DNA from: Oecophyllibacter saccharovorans
Lineage (GTDB): Bacteria > Pseudomonadota > Alphaproteobacteria > Acetobacterales > Acetobacteraceae
Direction: 5' to 3'
NCBI RefSeq assembly: GCF_006542375.1
Contig: NZ_CP038143.1
Coordinates: forward strand, 1-64,000
DNA: 64,000 nt
In this document: positions 55,901-64,000 of the stretch, piece by piece
How positions within the stretch are numbered: the stretch's first letter is position 1
Layout of the letters: each line of letters starts with the position of its first letter
The notes under the pieces: model-generated
Told to the model about the DNA's origin: nothing
Databases searched by the model: none
What the model saw: only the letters and a program-made list of their open reading frames with translations
Translations under genes and position numbers: made by a program

Positions 55901-57385
55901 CACAAGCTGGTCTTGGCCGCGCAAAGCCACTCCTGCCAGCTGTCCCAGCGGCTGCAGGTCCGGCAGTGTGAGTGCCAGGTGTATGACAGGTGCCGGTGCG
56001 AGCTGGCCTTTCAGACGCAATTGCACCAGGGCATGATCGAGATTTGCCACGAAAGGCGCAGTTCTCGCCAAGGGCCTGTATTCGGCATCCAGGGTAAGGG
56101 GCTCAGCAGCCAGCAGGAGCCCTGCCTTGCCCGGCAACCGCAGCCCTTCAGCTGATCCGGCCAGCTGCAGCAGGCTCCTGTCAGGCTGCTGCAGATTTTC
56201 CTGTCCCGTGAACTGCAGCATGATATGCCGCGCGCCTGCCCCGGCGGCAGCCAAGTCTGTCAGATCCAGACTGGCCTTGCCCCATGGATCGCGGAAAGGG
56301 CCGCGCAGATTGGCAGCAAGCTGCAGGCCTTCCCAGCCTATGGCAGGCGTGAGGGTCATAGGGGCTGAATTCACCTGCAGAGCCATCTGTCCCCGCGCGC
56401 CGGGCACGTCGAACACCCCTTTGAGCTTCGCCTGCAGAATGGCTTGTTGCGCATGAACCGCTCCCGCCGGGCTGTCAGGCCCAGGCGTCATTGCAGCCTT
56501 CGCGTGACGCGCGCCTGCCTGAAGGGCCAGGGTCGTGTGCAACCCTGTCAGGGGGCCTGAGACCGTGAGGGAAAGGCGCAGCGGGTCCAGGGCCGGCAGA
56601 TGGCCCAGGAGGGTGACAAACCCCTGTTTGCCTTCAGAGTAGTGAAGAAAGCCATCAAAACGCCGGTTGCGCTTCTCATGGCTTATGTTCAGCTCAAGGT
56701 CCGTTGGGTCATCAAGCCGGTGCGCCTGCAGGCCCACCTTCATGGTGGGCAGGCGGTAAAATGAAAAGCCCGACAGGAAAGGCTGGATGGTGGCAATGCG
56801 GGTCGCCCCGCTGAGGGAAAAATGCATGCCCAGCCCTACAAGGCCTGCACCGAGATCAACCTGCGGAACGGCCAGCCGGTCCAGCTTCACACTCAGGGGC
56901 AGATGCAGGGGACCGGAAGGCTTTTTCGGTGTCGGGTCCGGATGGGTGACCGGCAGACGCGCGAACACGAAACGAGAGCCGGTAAGAGACTGCACCTTCA
57001 CCTGCAGATGCAGCAATGCCAGCGGGGACCACCGCAGATCGCCCTGGTCCAGCTCCATCCACACCCCCTTTTCATCTTCAAGGGTGAGTTTCCGGATTCT
57101 GATATGCCATGGCAGCCTGCCTGACAGGCCTGAAAGATGAACCATCCCTCCTGTCAGGGCAGGCAGTTTCTCCACCAGCAGCGCCCGCCCCTGCGGAAGG
57201 TTTAACCCCACCAGAAGCGTTGTCACGGCAAGCAGCAACAGACCAAGGAGCCCCGCAATCCCCCAGGCCGCGATCCGGACCAGGCGATGCCCCCAGCCAG
57301 GCCAGGCATGTTTTGATCTGGCATGTTTTGCCTCCTCCCCCTGGAACGAGGCATCAGCGCGGTGTGGCTCCTGTGGCGGTGTCAT
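52994..57385 (-). CDS. tamB: Translocation and assembly module inner membrane component TamB
   Basis: A 1463-residue AsmA-like bridge protein. One N-terminal membrane helix lies at about 42-62, then a very long beta-rich periplasmic groove, and a C-terminal DUF490 domain (PKDDVLSMLLFGSLRASLSPAQ, with an aromatic last residue, LSYGLNY). TamB spans the periplasm, linking to TamA, and is implicated in lipid transport and outer-membrane protein insertion. ATG 57385 overlaps the tamA stop by one base (TGATG), which decides the start over an in-frame extension to 57421. Confidence 0.93.
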   Translation of the reverse strand: MTPPQEPHRADASFQGEEAKHARSKHAWPGWGHRLVRIAAWGIAGLLGLLLLAVTTLLVGLNLPQGRALLVEKLPALTGGMVHLSGLSGRLPWHIRIRKLTLEDEKGVWMELDQGDLRWSPLALLHLQVKVQSLTGSRFVFARLPVTHPDPTPKKPSGPLHLPLSVKLDRLAVPQVDLGAGLVGLGMHFSLSGATRIATIQPFLSGFSFYRLPTMKVGLQAHRLDDPTDLELNISHEKRNRRFDGFLHYSEGKQGFVTLLGHLPALDPLRLSLTVSGPLTGLHTTLALQAGARHAKAAMTPGPDSPAGAVHAQQAILQAKLKGVFDVPGARGQMALQVNSAPMTLTPAIGWEGLQLAANLRGPFRDPWGKASLDLTDLAAAGAGARHIMLQFTGQENLQQPDRSLLQLAGSAEGLRLPGKAGLLLAAEPLTLDAEYRPLARTAPFVANLDHALVQLRLKGQLAPAPVIHLALTLPDLQPLGQLAGVALRGQDQLVADIRLPASATSAATLADRVSVKATDYVAITGGDPRAVGMIGPKGKLTLVLTRNREGVLTVPQLALSGAALNVQGHALYAPRPRGQGVKGALTVELPSFEKAVPALRGGGKLTLTAEGPVDDLAARLAFTGLFGVHTATSNAQPGPFALTADVQHLPRVPTGTMVLTGTLDQAPMALNLSFARNARGDMSLDLSRLHWKTLEGAGTVGLKNGQKIPHGNLDIRISQLAAFQPLVGQPLSGHLSLALHTLAEGSGSVAPSGAGAAKVGPHNRGNAQETLVFSLEGAGGLPRYGVRQLQLSGKLHHLPGNPAAEVTLVADGLRADTVTGQLQARVSGPLQALVFRTEGHFQHVLEAPADISLAALLDLPDHKVRIDTLELQAKREKVHLLGPSTVSYGASLGADRLRLAVTPPHGPTATLTASGTVKPALKLDFDLAQLTPALATPFLPKLRARGVIAAHGALGATLADPTGRIVLQGSGLQVLSDATAALAPASLQLQAAFQHQRAALSGQLQAGRDIDLALSGSVPLKAAEALSVAAKGHFNLRAANAVLGVSGMGTSGMLSLDLGVGGTRLHPVLTGGAQLRNGTFDQYTQGVHLTGITGDVVAHDDELEIRDFLIHAGSGTMDLKGSVGVLKPGIPVALAFVANKAQPVHSDVVTATLDARIRIAGQATTRLDVDGNINIPKASITIPDAMPASVPQIQIVNPNAPQSVPASPPLVIGLNLTITAPGQIFVHGHGIFAVMGGKLHIGGTAADPVISGGFDLRNGSFNLAGINLNFTYGRVTFGGAGLGHRLDPLINFRAERNANGILASLIVSGYASDPKLKFVSNPPYPKDDVLSMLLFGSLRASLSPAQLAQLGAAVLELGGGISIDPLNAVRKFLGLDQLTIGGGTGVNKGGVALEAGKYILPGVFVGAREGLGGSGTQAEVKVDLTKHLTLQTTVGTGGQVNGFTTPENDPGSSVSLSYGLNY

Positions 57386-59574
57386 CAGAATACCTCTCCC
57401 AGTCCGATATAGAGCTCCCACCTGTCGCCTCGCCGGGGACGGTTCATGGGAAAAGCCACATCCAAACGGATGGGTCCGATGGGCGTGAAGTAACGCACCC
57501 CGCCGCCGTAACCGACACGGACCTTGCCTTCACCGGGCGTGGAATGCTCTCCCACCTGACCTGCATCAACAAAAAGGGCGGTGCCGAAGCTTTTCATGAT
57601 TCTCTGGCGATATTCCACCGTGCCTGCATCCATGGATGTGCCGCCAATCGCATATTTCGTGTGTTTCCAATGCGGTCCCACTCCCTGCCAGCGAAAACCG
57701 CGGACCGTCGCGGGCCCGCCGGCATAAAGCCGCTGGTCGGGCGGAACATTCCAGACGGACGAGACCCCCTGAATTGTTCCGACAGTGGCCCGCAACGCGA
57801 TGATGCTGCGACCTGGCGGGGAAATACCGAGATGGTGAAGATCGAGATAGGTCGACGCCTCAGCCGTCAGGGGCAGGTAGAAAGCCGTCCTGTGCTCCAT
57901 CGACAGGGAGGGCGTGACACCCAGCGCGGCCCTTACCCCATGGGTGGGCGGCTCGATGGGATTGCTGCGGTCAGTATTGTCGAACGTGGCTTCCAGAGGC
58001 AGGGAGGCGATGAAATAATCCCGCGTATGGTGAAACTGGTTGATGCGTTCCTGTTCAAGAAGGGCGGATCCGCTGACATTCCAGTTACGCCCGATAGGTT
58101 GTGCCACCCCTCCCCGCACGAAAAAAGCAGTCTGGCGATAGGAATAGAGCAGCTGCCGCAACGCCTCGATACGCAGATTCAGGGTGCGATTGCGCGCCAT
58201 GAAATCGGGTTTGTTGAAATCTGCATAAATATCATAGCCCAGCCCCTGCTCGGCTGTGCCGCCCAGACCTGTCGCAATGGCGGCCAGTCGAAGCTGCTCG
58301 CCATTGCCAAACAGGTTACGGTCCAGCCATTTCACCCCCGCACGCCCGCCGAGATCAGTCGAATACCCGATATCACCAGAGATCCGGTAGCGCTTGCCCG
58401 GCTTGAACGTGAACTGAAGCGGCATGGCCTGATCCACGCCTTTCACAAGGCTTCTGTCAGGAGAAATCCTGATGATGGGGGGTGCAGGACGCACCGTGAC
58501 ACTGCTGAAAAGCCCGGTATCACTCAGGTTGAGCTGGGCCTGATCGATCACTGACGGCTGATAGAGCTGTCCTTCCTTCAGGTTCATGCGCATCCGGACA
58601 TAAGAGGGATGGACATGCTTGAGCCCTTCCAGGCTGATCGGCCCGATGACAAGTTTCGGCCCCCGCTTGAGAAAAATCCGCACTTCCAGTCCGTGCTGAG
58701 CAGACTGAAGAATGCCCTGCGGCGCTGAGACATCGGAAAGCCCGTACCCTTCCTCCTGCAGAAAGGCAGCTAGGCGCTCACGCGCTGCGATGATGTCACC
58801 GGCAATGGCTGGTTGGCCGATTTTGAGCCCGAAAGCCTTTTCTTCCTCAGGGGTAAGCTTTTCAAGCCTGGGGGGTCCGGGCGGCAGGACAGGACTGGAG
58901 ACCGCCTGCGTCGCCCCACTCTTCTGCGCCATCCTGGGTTTGGATACGGGTTTGGGCGGGGGCGGCAGAATCAGTATGCGGCTGATGTGGAACTGAGGCC
59001 CCAGCTTGGCTGAAACGGTGATCTTGACCAGCGTGCCATGGGGCAGGCTGAGAAGAAAGGCAGCCAGGAGCGGGTCACGCCCATCCATGTGTCGTCCCCT
59101 GGCAGAGACAACGATATTGATCTGGCCGGCGTAAAAGCCCTGCGATCTCAATGCGCCCTGGAGGCGTTCATAATCATCGCGTATGCGGCCGGCCAGGGCA
59201 TAGGGTCCCACAAGATGGGATTTTTCGAGCGCCAGAAGCTGCGAGGAGGCTTTCAGGCCGCTGTCAACCGCTGCATCGGAGGTCGGCAACAGAATGGTCT
59301 GATAATGGATGGCATCAGGCGCAACAGGATCAGAGGAATCCTGGGCCTTTTTGGCCTTGTTATCCTTGCCTGGCTCGCCTGTGGCCGGCTTCTCCCCGTC
59401 GGACGGTTTTTCCGGGGATGATTTCTCAATCTGGGGTTTTCCGGGCGGCACAGGTGCGTCTGTTTCAGCAGCCCGGACCTGGCCAAGGCTGGCTGCGCTG
59501 CCTGTTACCAGCAAGGGGACAGCACCCAGCATGAAAGCCCCGACTGACAGAATCCGTGCAGACCTCACCATCAC
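57385..59574 (-). CDS. tamA: Outer membrane translocation protein TamA (Omp85 family)
   Basis: A 729-residue Omp85 protein. The signal peptide is at about 1-35, then a Lys/Glu/Pro-rich low-complexity stretch (about 42-80), POTRA domains to about residue 385 interrupted by a second Pro-rich insert at about 213-240, and a C-terminal 16-strand barrel. The barrel carries VRGFRWQGVGP and ends ELYIGLGEVF with a terminal Phe. The two low-complexity inserts make it longer than E. coli TamA. It forms an operon with tamB. Confidence 0.92.
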   Translation of the reverse strand: MMVRSARILSVGAFMLGAVPLLVTGSAASLGQVRAAETDAPVPPGKPQIEKSSPEKPSDGEKPATGEPGKDNKAKKAQDSSDPVAPDAIHYQTILLPTSDAAVDSGLKASSQLLALEKSHLVGPYALAGRIRDDYERLQGALRSQGFYAGQINIVVSARGRHMDGRDPLLAAFLLSLPHGTLVKITVSAKLGPQFHISRILILPPPPKPVSKPRMAQKSGATQAVSSPVLPPGPPRLEKLTPEEEKAFGLKIGQPAIAGDIIAARERLAAFLQEEGYGLSDVSAPQGILQSAQHGLEVRIFLKRGPKLVIGPISLEGLKHVHPSYVRMRMNLKEGQLYQPSVIDQAQLNLSDTGLFSSVTVRPAPPIIRISPDRSLVKGVDQAMPLQFTFKPGKRYRISGDIGYSTDLGGRAGVKWLDRNLFGNGEQLRLAAIATGLGGTAEQGLGYDIYADFNKPDFMARNRTLNLRIEALRQLLYSYRQTAFFVRGGVAQPIGRNWNVSGSALLEQERINQFHHTRDYFIASLPLEATFDNTDRSNPIEPPTHGVRAALGVTPSLSMEHRTAFYLPLTAEASTYLDLHHLGISPPGRSIIALRATVGTIQGVSSVWNVPPDQRLYAGGPATVRGFRWQGVGPHWKHTKYAIGGTSMDAGTVEYRQRIMKSFGTALFVDAGQVGEHSTPGEGKVRVGYGGGVRYFTPIGPIRLDVAFPMNRPRRGDRWELYIGLGEVF

Positions 59575-59817
59575 CCCAGACCGATTGATGACATTCCCAG
59601 CCGCTTCCGCCGGTTCCCTGCCCGGCTCACAGGCCCCTGCCCCTCAGGTTGCCGCCCCGATAACCTGCATTACGGACCGTTGCAGCTATACTGGCAAAAA
59701 AGGGCCGTGATAAGACATCTCCTCTCGGATCCCTTCTCGGATCAGGGCACTGACAGCTTACCTGACTGGGCATGTGAAGATTGTTTCCCGCTATTAAAAC
59801 GCCTATCTGTTTTGAAC
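59575..59817. promoter_or_regulatory. Divergent tamA/plsC intergenic region
   Basis: This 243-bp stretch has no supported gene. It must contain the start signals of tamA-tamB (minus) and plsC (plus). No clear promoter pair, hairpin or operator was recognised. Confidence 0.25.
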
Positions 59818-60771
59818 ATGTCTCCTGACCCGTTCATCTCCAGGCGTCGCCAGCGCAGCCGGCGCCCACAGTTTGATCCGGAAGCGCTTTTCCCGGCGCC
59901 TTCCCGCTGGTCTCCCACCGCCTTCTACCGCGGCCTGCGCTCTGCCGGGCGCATTCTGGCCCTCTTCGCCTGGGGGACGTTCTCGGGCTGGGCACAGGCG
60001 TTGTTCCAGATTCTGCCGGGCTGGATGCACATCCGCATGCCGGTCATTTTCTGGAAAGGCGTCTGCCGGATCCTGAACATCGAAGTCCGGGTCCTCGGCA
60101 CCACCCCGGCCGCCACCACGCCAGGGCTGAAACAGCGTCCTGTGCTGTTTGCGGCCAATCATTCGACCTGGCTGGACATCGCCACCCTGGGCAGCATCCT
60201 GCCCACCCTTTTCATCGGCAAGCAGGAGATCAGCACCTGGCCGCTGATCGGCAGCCTGACCAAGGTGGGGGGCACCATCTTCATCAGCCGCAACCGCCAG
60301 ACGGCCGAAAAGGAAGTGCAGTTCCTGATCAAGCGCCTGCAGAAAGGCTATAACATTGCCTTCTTTCCCGAAGGAACCTCTTCCGACGGCACCGGCGTTC
60401 TGCCTTTCAGGGCCTCATTGTTCACGCTTGCCAAGCCGCGCGCCCGCAAGGGCGTCATGCCCGACCACCCGATTCCCCTGGTGCAGCCCATTTCCGTCGC
60501 CTATGACCGCCTTGAAGGCCTGCCGACGGGACGTAACCGCCGCATTTCGGTATTTTCCTGGTTCGGGGACATGGAACTGGTGCCCCATATTTGGAATCTC
60601 GGGAAATGGCGCTCAATGCGCGCCACCATCGTGCTGCACCCTCCCATTGATCCCAAGGATTACCCGAGCCGCAAAAGCCTTGCGGAAGCAACGCATGCCA
60701 TCATCCGCAAAGGCAATGAGGACATAAACCAGCAACGCTACGAACACGGCGTTCTTGCAGAAACCCGATGA
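59818..60771 (+). CDS. plsC: 1-acyl-sn-glycerol-3-phosphate acyltransferase
   Basis: A 317-residue LPLAT enzyme that makes phosphatidic acid. The catalytic NHSTWLD (H-x4-D) lies near residue 116, the acceptor-binding FPEGTSS near 183, and the VGGTIFISRNR block between them. ATG 59818 (MSPDPFISRR) starts the conserved protein; the frame is open upstream without family sequence. A basic N-terminus is followed by a membrane-associated helix. Confidence 0.9.
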   Translation: MSPDPFISRRRQRSRRPQFDPEALFPAPSRWSPTAFYRGLRSAGRILALFAWGTFSGWAQALFQILPGWMHIRMPVIFWKGVCRILNIEVRVLGTTPAATTPGLKQRPVLFAANHSTWLDIATLGSILPTLFIGKQEISTWPLIGSLTKVGGTIFISRNRQTAEKEVQFLIKRLQKGYNIAFFPEGTSSDGTGVLPFRASLFTLAKPRARKGVMPDHPIPLVQPISVAYDRLEGLPTGRNRRISVFSWFGDMELVPHIWNLGKWRSMRATIVLHPPIDPKDYPSRKSLAEATHAIIRKGNEDINQQRYEHGVLAETR

Positions 60772-60837
60772 TCCGTTCCCTGCTTCGGTTTCCTTTCTCT
60801 TCCACCCCGCCTACCCGTTTTCCTGACGCCGGATTCC

Positions 60838-62226
60838 ATGCCTGAACTCTCCCCGACCGTTCCCAATACCCGTGGCCTGCATATCATCACCTGGGGCTGT
60901 CAGATGAATGTCTATGACAGCGCCCGCATGGCGGATGTCCTGCGCCCGTTGGGCTACCAGCCGGTTGAACGGCCCGAAGAAGCCGACATGATCATTCTCA
61001 ACACCTGCCACATCCGTGAGCGGGCAGCTGAGAAGGTCTTTTCCGAGCTGGGGCGTCTGCGCGGCATCTGTGAAGAACGCCAAGCCAACGGCCGCCGCAC
61101 GCTTCTGGCTGTCGCAGGTTGCGTCGCACAGGCCGAAGGAGAAGAACTTCTGGCGCGCGCACCCTATGTCGATCTGGTTCTGGGGCCGCAGACCTATCAT
61201 CGCCTGCCGGAAATGGTGGCCAAAGTGGCACGCGCCGGCGGGTCGGTCATCGAGACGGATTTCCCGGCCGAGACGAAATTCGATGCCCTGCCAGATGAAG
61301 CCGCGCCCCAGACACCCGGAAACCTGACCGCCTTCCTGACAATCCAGGAAGGCTGCGACAAATTCTGCTCCTTCTGTGTGGTACCCTATACACGCGGGGC
61401 CGAAACCAGCCGGCCCGTCGCAGCCATTGCGGCCGAAGCCCGGCGGATGGCGGCTTCAGGCGTGCGGGAAATCACCCTGCTGGGCCAGAACGTCAACGCC
61501 TATCACGGCCTTGATGATGACGGGGTGAGCACGGTTGATCTCGCAGGACTGGCTGAGTGCCTGCGTCATATTCCCGGGCTGGAGCGCATCCGCTACACCA
61601 CCTCGCATCCGCGCGACATGACAACGCGACTGATCGAGGCACACCGCGACAACCCGGCCCTGATGCCTTTCCTGCACCTGCCTGTGCAAAGCGGTTCCGA
61701 CCGGGTGCTCAAGGCCATGAACCGCGGCCATACGGCCGCACAGTACCGGGAACTGGTTGCCGAGCTGCGCAAGGCCCGTCCGGATCTGGCCCTGTCTTCT
61801 GACTTCATCGTCGGCCACCCGGGAGAGACGGAAGAAGATTTCGAAGCCACGCTGCAGCTCGTCCGTGACGTCCGGTTTGCCAGTGCTTTCAGCTTCAAAT
61901 ATTCCCCGCGGCCCGGCACGCCGGCTGCCGGACAGCCGGCACAGGTGCCTGAAGACGTCAAATCACGCCGGCTTGCCGTCCTGCAGGGCCTGCTTCGTGA
62001 GCAGCAGGACACGTTTAACGCTTCTCTTGTCGGGACGGTTCAGGATATTCTTATCACCGGTCCGGGGCGCAAGGCAGGCCAGCTCAACGGGCGCACACCT
62101 TATCTGCAACCCGTCCATTTTGAAGGCACGCCCGATCTGATCGGCCAGATCGTTCAAGTCCGCATCACTGAAAAACTCTCCAATTCCCTCAGCGCCATTC
62201 TGCTTAAGGAGCATCCAGACGCGTGA
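60838..62226 (+). CDS. miaB: tRNA-2-methylthio-N6-dimethylallyladenosine synthase
   Basis: A 462-residue methylthiotransferase acting on A37 of tRNAs. The N-terminal UPF0004 domain has cysteines in [18 protein letters not shown] and AGCVAQ. The radical-SAM cluster is in [16 protein letters not shown], and a C-terminal TRAM domain runs from about 385. It begins the conserved miaB-phoH-ybeY-corC order, with a four-base overlap into phoH. Confidence 0.96.
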   Translation: MPELSPTVPNTRGLHIITWGCQMNVYDSARMADVLRPLGYQPVERPEEADMIILNTCHIRERAAEKVFSELGRLRGICEERQANGRRTLLAVAGCVAQAEGEELLARAPYVDLVLGPQTYHRLPEMVAKVARAGGSVIETDFPAETKFDALPDEAAPQTPGNLTAFLTIQEGCDKFCSFCVVPYTRGAETSRPVAAIAAEARRMAASGVREITLLGQNVNAYHGLDDDGVSTVDLAGLAECLRHIPGLERIRYTTSHPRDMTTRLIEAHRDNPALMPFLHLPVQSGSDRVLKAMNRGHTAAQYRELVAELRKARPDLALSSDFIVGHPGETEEDFEATLQLVRDVRFASAFSFKYSPRPGTPAAGQPAQVPEDVKSRRLAVLQGLLREQQDTFNASLVGTVQDILITGPGRKAGQLNGRTPYLQPVHFEGTPDLIGQIVQVRITEKLSNSLSAILLKEHPDA

Positions 62227-63473
62227 CCCGTTATTCTCCTTCCTCCCGCTCCAGCACTGCCCGCCCCGACGGAGAGCAACGCACCCTCACGCTGCGGTTT
62301 GAAGACAATGCGCTGCTTCAACGGATTCTGGGCGAGCATGACCGCAACCTGGCCCGGCTGGAAGACGGCCTGAACGCACGCCTTTCCTGCCGAGGCAACC
62401 GCGTGGCCATTTCAGGCCCGAGCGATGCGGTGGACCAGGCACAGGCAGCCCTGCTCGGTCTCTACCGCCAGGCTGAACAGGGCGAGCCCATCGGCACCGA
62501 GCAGGTGGATGCCATTCTGCGCCTGCTCAGCCACCCGTCCCGCAATCATGAAGCGGCAGCCTCCTCCGAACCGAGAACCCTTCAGAACGCCATCTCTTCC
62601 CAGACTGCACGTGCAAGACCCGCACGTGACGGAAGCCGTTCAGGCCGCCAGCCCATCCCCTCTTCTTCCAGGTCCAGAAAAAGTGCAGGTCCTGGCGGCA
62701 ACACCGCTTCGGCTGATCTGCGCCATCTGCCCACCATCCAGACCAAGCGCGGCGTTGTCAGCCCGCGCTCCCACGGGCAGACCGGGTACATGGAAGAGCT
62801 GGGACGGCAGGAACTGGTTTTCGGCATCGGCCCTGCCGGCACCGGCAAGACCTATCTGGCCGTCGCCCAGGCAGTCGCCATGCTGCAGGCAGGCCAGGTG
62901 GACCGCATCATCCTCTCGCGCCCAGCTGTTGAGGCCGGTGAAAAGCTGGGCTTTCTCCCGGGCGACATGCGCGAGAAGATCGACCCCTATCTGCGCCCGC
63001 TTTATGATGCCCTGCATGACATGATGCCAGCCGAGCAGATCACCCGTCGCATGGGCAACGGGGAAATCGAGGTGGCCCCCCTTGCCTTCATGCGCGGTCG
63101 CACGCTGGCGCACGCCTATGTCATCCTCGATGAAGCCCAGAACACCACCCCTGCACAGATGAAGATGTTCCTTACCCGCATGGGGCCGAACACGCGCATG
63201 GCCATCACGGGCGACATTAGCCAGATCGATCTACCGCCCGGGGTCACTTCCGGCCTCAAGAACGCTCTTCATACCCTGGAGGGCGTGGAAGGCATTTCCA
63301 TATGCCACCTCACTTCAGAAGACGTGGTGCGTCATCCACTCGTGGCCCGGATCGTCGACGCTTATGACCGCCAGCCCCCTGAAGAACCGACCTCCAGAAA
63401 TACCTATGACCGCGACGAGGGACACCAGCGGAGAAACAGCCGGACCCATGGGCGTTTCCCGCGCACACGCTGA
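62223..63473 (+). CDS. phoH: PhoH-family P-loop ATPase (YbeZ type)
   Basis: A 416-residue protein. A KH-like RNA-binding domain (about 30-95) is followed by a Ser/Arg/Pro-rich linker (about 115-165) that makes it longer than the usual 320-350 residues. The ATPase has [17 protein letters not shown], the [20 protein letters not shown]alker B and [10 protein letters not shown]. It works with YbeY in RNA and ribosome maturation. The GTG start overlaps the miaB stop (GTGA). Confidence 0.93.
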   Translation: MTRYSPSSRSSTARPDGEQRTLTLRFEDNALLQRILGEHDRNLARLEDGLNARLSCRGNRVAISGPSDAVDQAQAALLGLYRQAEQGEPIGTEQVDAILRLLSHPSRNHEAAASSEPRTLQNAISSQTARARPARDGSRSGRQPIPSSSRSRKSAGPGGNTASADLRHLPTIQTKRGVVSPRSHGQTGYMEELGRQELVFGIGPAGTGKTYLAVAQAVAMLQAGQVDRIILSRPAVEAGEKLGFLPGDMREKIDPYLRPLYDALHDMMPAEQITRRMGNGEIEVAPLAFMRGRTLAHAYVILDEAQNTTPAQMKMFLTRMGPNTRMAITGDISQIDLPPGVTSGLKNALHTLEGVEGISICHLTSEDVVRHPLVARIVDAYDRQPPEEPTSRNTYDRDEGHQRRNSRTHGRFPRTR

Positions 63474-63474
63474 G

Positions 63475-63984
63475 ATGCCTGGGGGACCCGCAATCGAGGA
63501 GGGCCATCCCGAGACCCCCATCCTCGTTGAGGCGCCCGGATGGCGTCGGCAGATCAACGATCTGGAAAAACTCGTCAACCGTACGACTGCCGCCACCCTG
63601 CGGCATGGCAGGGTCGTGCAGACCCTGTCAGCTGGCCCTGCCCCGACCGTCACCTTTTCCGATGACCGGCGGATCCGCAGACTGAACGGTCGGTTCCGCG
63701 GCCGGCATAAGCCCACCAATGTGCTGACTTTCGAGCCGCCCGCTCCTTTCATGGGAGGAGACATCATTCTGGCGCTCGAGACAGTCCAACGCGAAGCGCA
63801 GGGCGCCGGACGCCCGCTGCGCGCTCATCTTTCTCATCTTCTGGTGCACGGCCTGCTGCATCTGGCAGGTCATGACCATCATCACCCCGGTGAGGCCAGG
63901 CGAATGGAAACCCTCGAGACGCGCATCATGCGCGCCCTGGGTTTTGCCGATCCCTGGAAACAGGTTAACAGGCGAAGACCATGA
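63475..63984 (+). CDS. ybeY: Endoribonuclease YbeY
   Basis: A single-strand-specific, zinc-dependent RNase for 16S rRNA processing and ribosome quality control. The metal motif is HGLLHLAGHDHHHPGEA, and RFRGRHKPTNVLTFE is the conserved substrate groove. The start is uncertain: ATG 63475 lies 1 bp after the phoH stop (169 residues). In-frame ATGs at 63448 and 63406 would overlap phoH, the former with a GGAGA 12 bp away. The family core begins soon after 63475. Confidence 0.92.
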   Translation: MPGGPAIEEGHPETPILVEAPGWRRQINDLEKLVNRTTAATLRHGRVVQTLSAGPAPTVTFSDDRRIRRLNGRFRGRHKPTNVLTFEPPAPFMGGDIILALETVQREAQGAGRPLRAHLSHLLVHGLLHLAGHDHHHPGEARRMETLETRIMRALGFADPWKQVNRRRP

Positions 63985-64000
63985 CCATTTCTCCACCCGA
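63981..64000 (+). CDS. Start of next gene, probably corC-like (partial)
   Basis: An ATG at 63981 overlaps the ybeY stop by four bases (ATGA) and reads MTISPP before the window ends. By conserved gene order after phoH-ybeY, a CorC/hemolysin-C-like CBS-domain protein is expected. Six codons cannot confirm this. Confidence 0.45.

Noticed and set aside
57109..58554. Plus-strand open frame of about 481 codons opposite tamA/tamB
   Set aside because: It is antisense to well-supported tamA and tamB coding sequence. Length alone is not evidence in this base composition.

Overview
The window begins exactly at the dnaA start codon and runs dnaA-dnaN-recF-gyrB, so it is the conventional start of a bacterial chromosome. 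The DNA is GC-rich and almost fully coding. Gene content (serine palmitoyltransferase with its own ACP, an MCE/Mla locus, CarD, TamAB, a POT peptide transporter, a fatty-acid hydroxylase) fits an alphaproteobacterium, most likely an acetic acid bacterium (Acetobacteraceae). Genus is inferred only loosely; I cannot run a search. I see no insertion sequence, prophage, CRISPR array, tRNA or rRNA gene.

Layout. 1-7.5 kb: replication genes and a secreted DUF3108 protein. 7.6-16.3 kb: glmU-glmS (UDP-GlcNAc supply), a CPA1 antiporter with a cyclic-nucleotide-binding-like tail, a POT-family transporter with a degenerate proton motif, and alr. 16.7-28.1 kb: a sphingolipid island. It holds an acyl-AMP ligase, a dedicated ACP and serine palmitoyltransferase (+); a lipid kinase and a Tam41-like nucleotidyltransferase (-); metallophosphoesterase, LptF-like, LptG-like, fatty-acid hydroxylase and sugar-type nucleotidyltransferase (+, tightly coupled); and a lone GINT1-type beta-propeller protein (-). 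28.4-34.7 kb: a SYLF protein, then mltG-fabF-acpP-fabG-fabD and an OpuAC-like protein on the minus strand. 34.8-39.2 kb: M13 peptidase, a diiron ferritin-like protein and bioB. 39.2-45.0 kb: a minus-strand operon of a Cache-GAF-cyclase-like sensor, MlaE, an MlaF-like ATPase, MlaD and a lipoprotein. 45.2-52.9 kb: ygfZ-hisI, glutathione-dependent formaldehyde detoxification, bestrophin, carD, an SDR and a TPR-glycosyltransferase-like protein. 53.0-59.6 kb: tamA-tamB. 59.8-64.0 kb: plsC and miaB-phoH-ybeY-corC.

Two loci deserve most attention. First, the sphingolipid island looks like a nearly complete route from acyl chain to a phosphorylated or nucleotide-activated head-group sphingolipid, with its own Lpt-like exporter pair. 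The ceramide synthase and 3-ketosphinganine reductase known from Caulobacter are not visible here. Second, the MCE operon encodes an ATP-binding subunit in which Walker A, signature, Walker B and H-loop are all eroded, a permease lacking the usual acidic coupling residues, and a cyclase-like sensor lacking metal and transition-state residues. This suggests a non-canonical lipid-transport system that has kept its folds and operon structure but not the usual chemistry.

Many genes are translationally coupled (ATGA, GTGA or TGATG overlaps). Three genes have TTG starts (acyl-AMP ligase, bioB, the cyclase-like sensor). carD has a promoter placed so that its mRNA should be leaderless.
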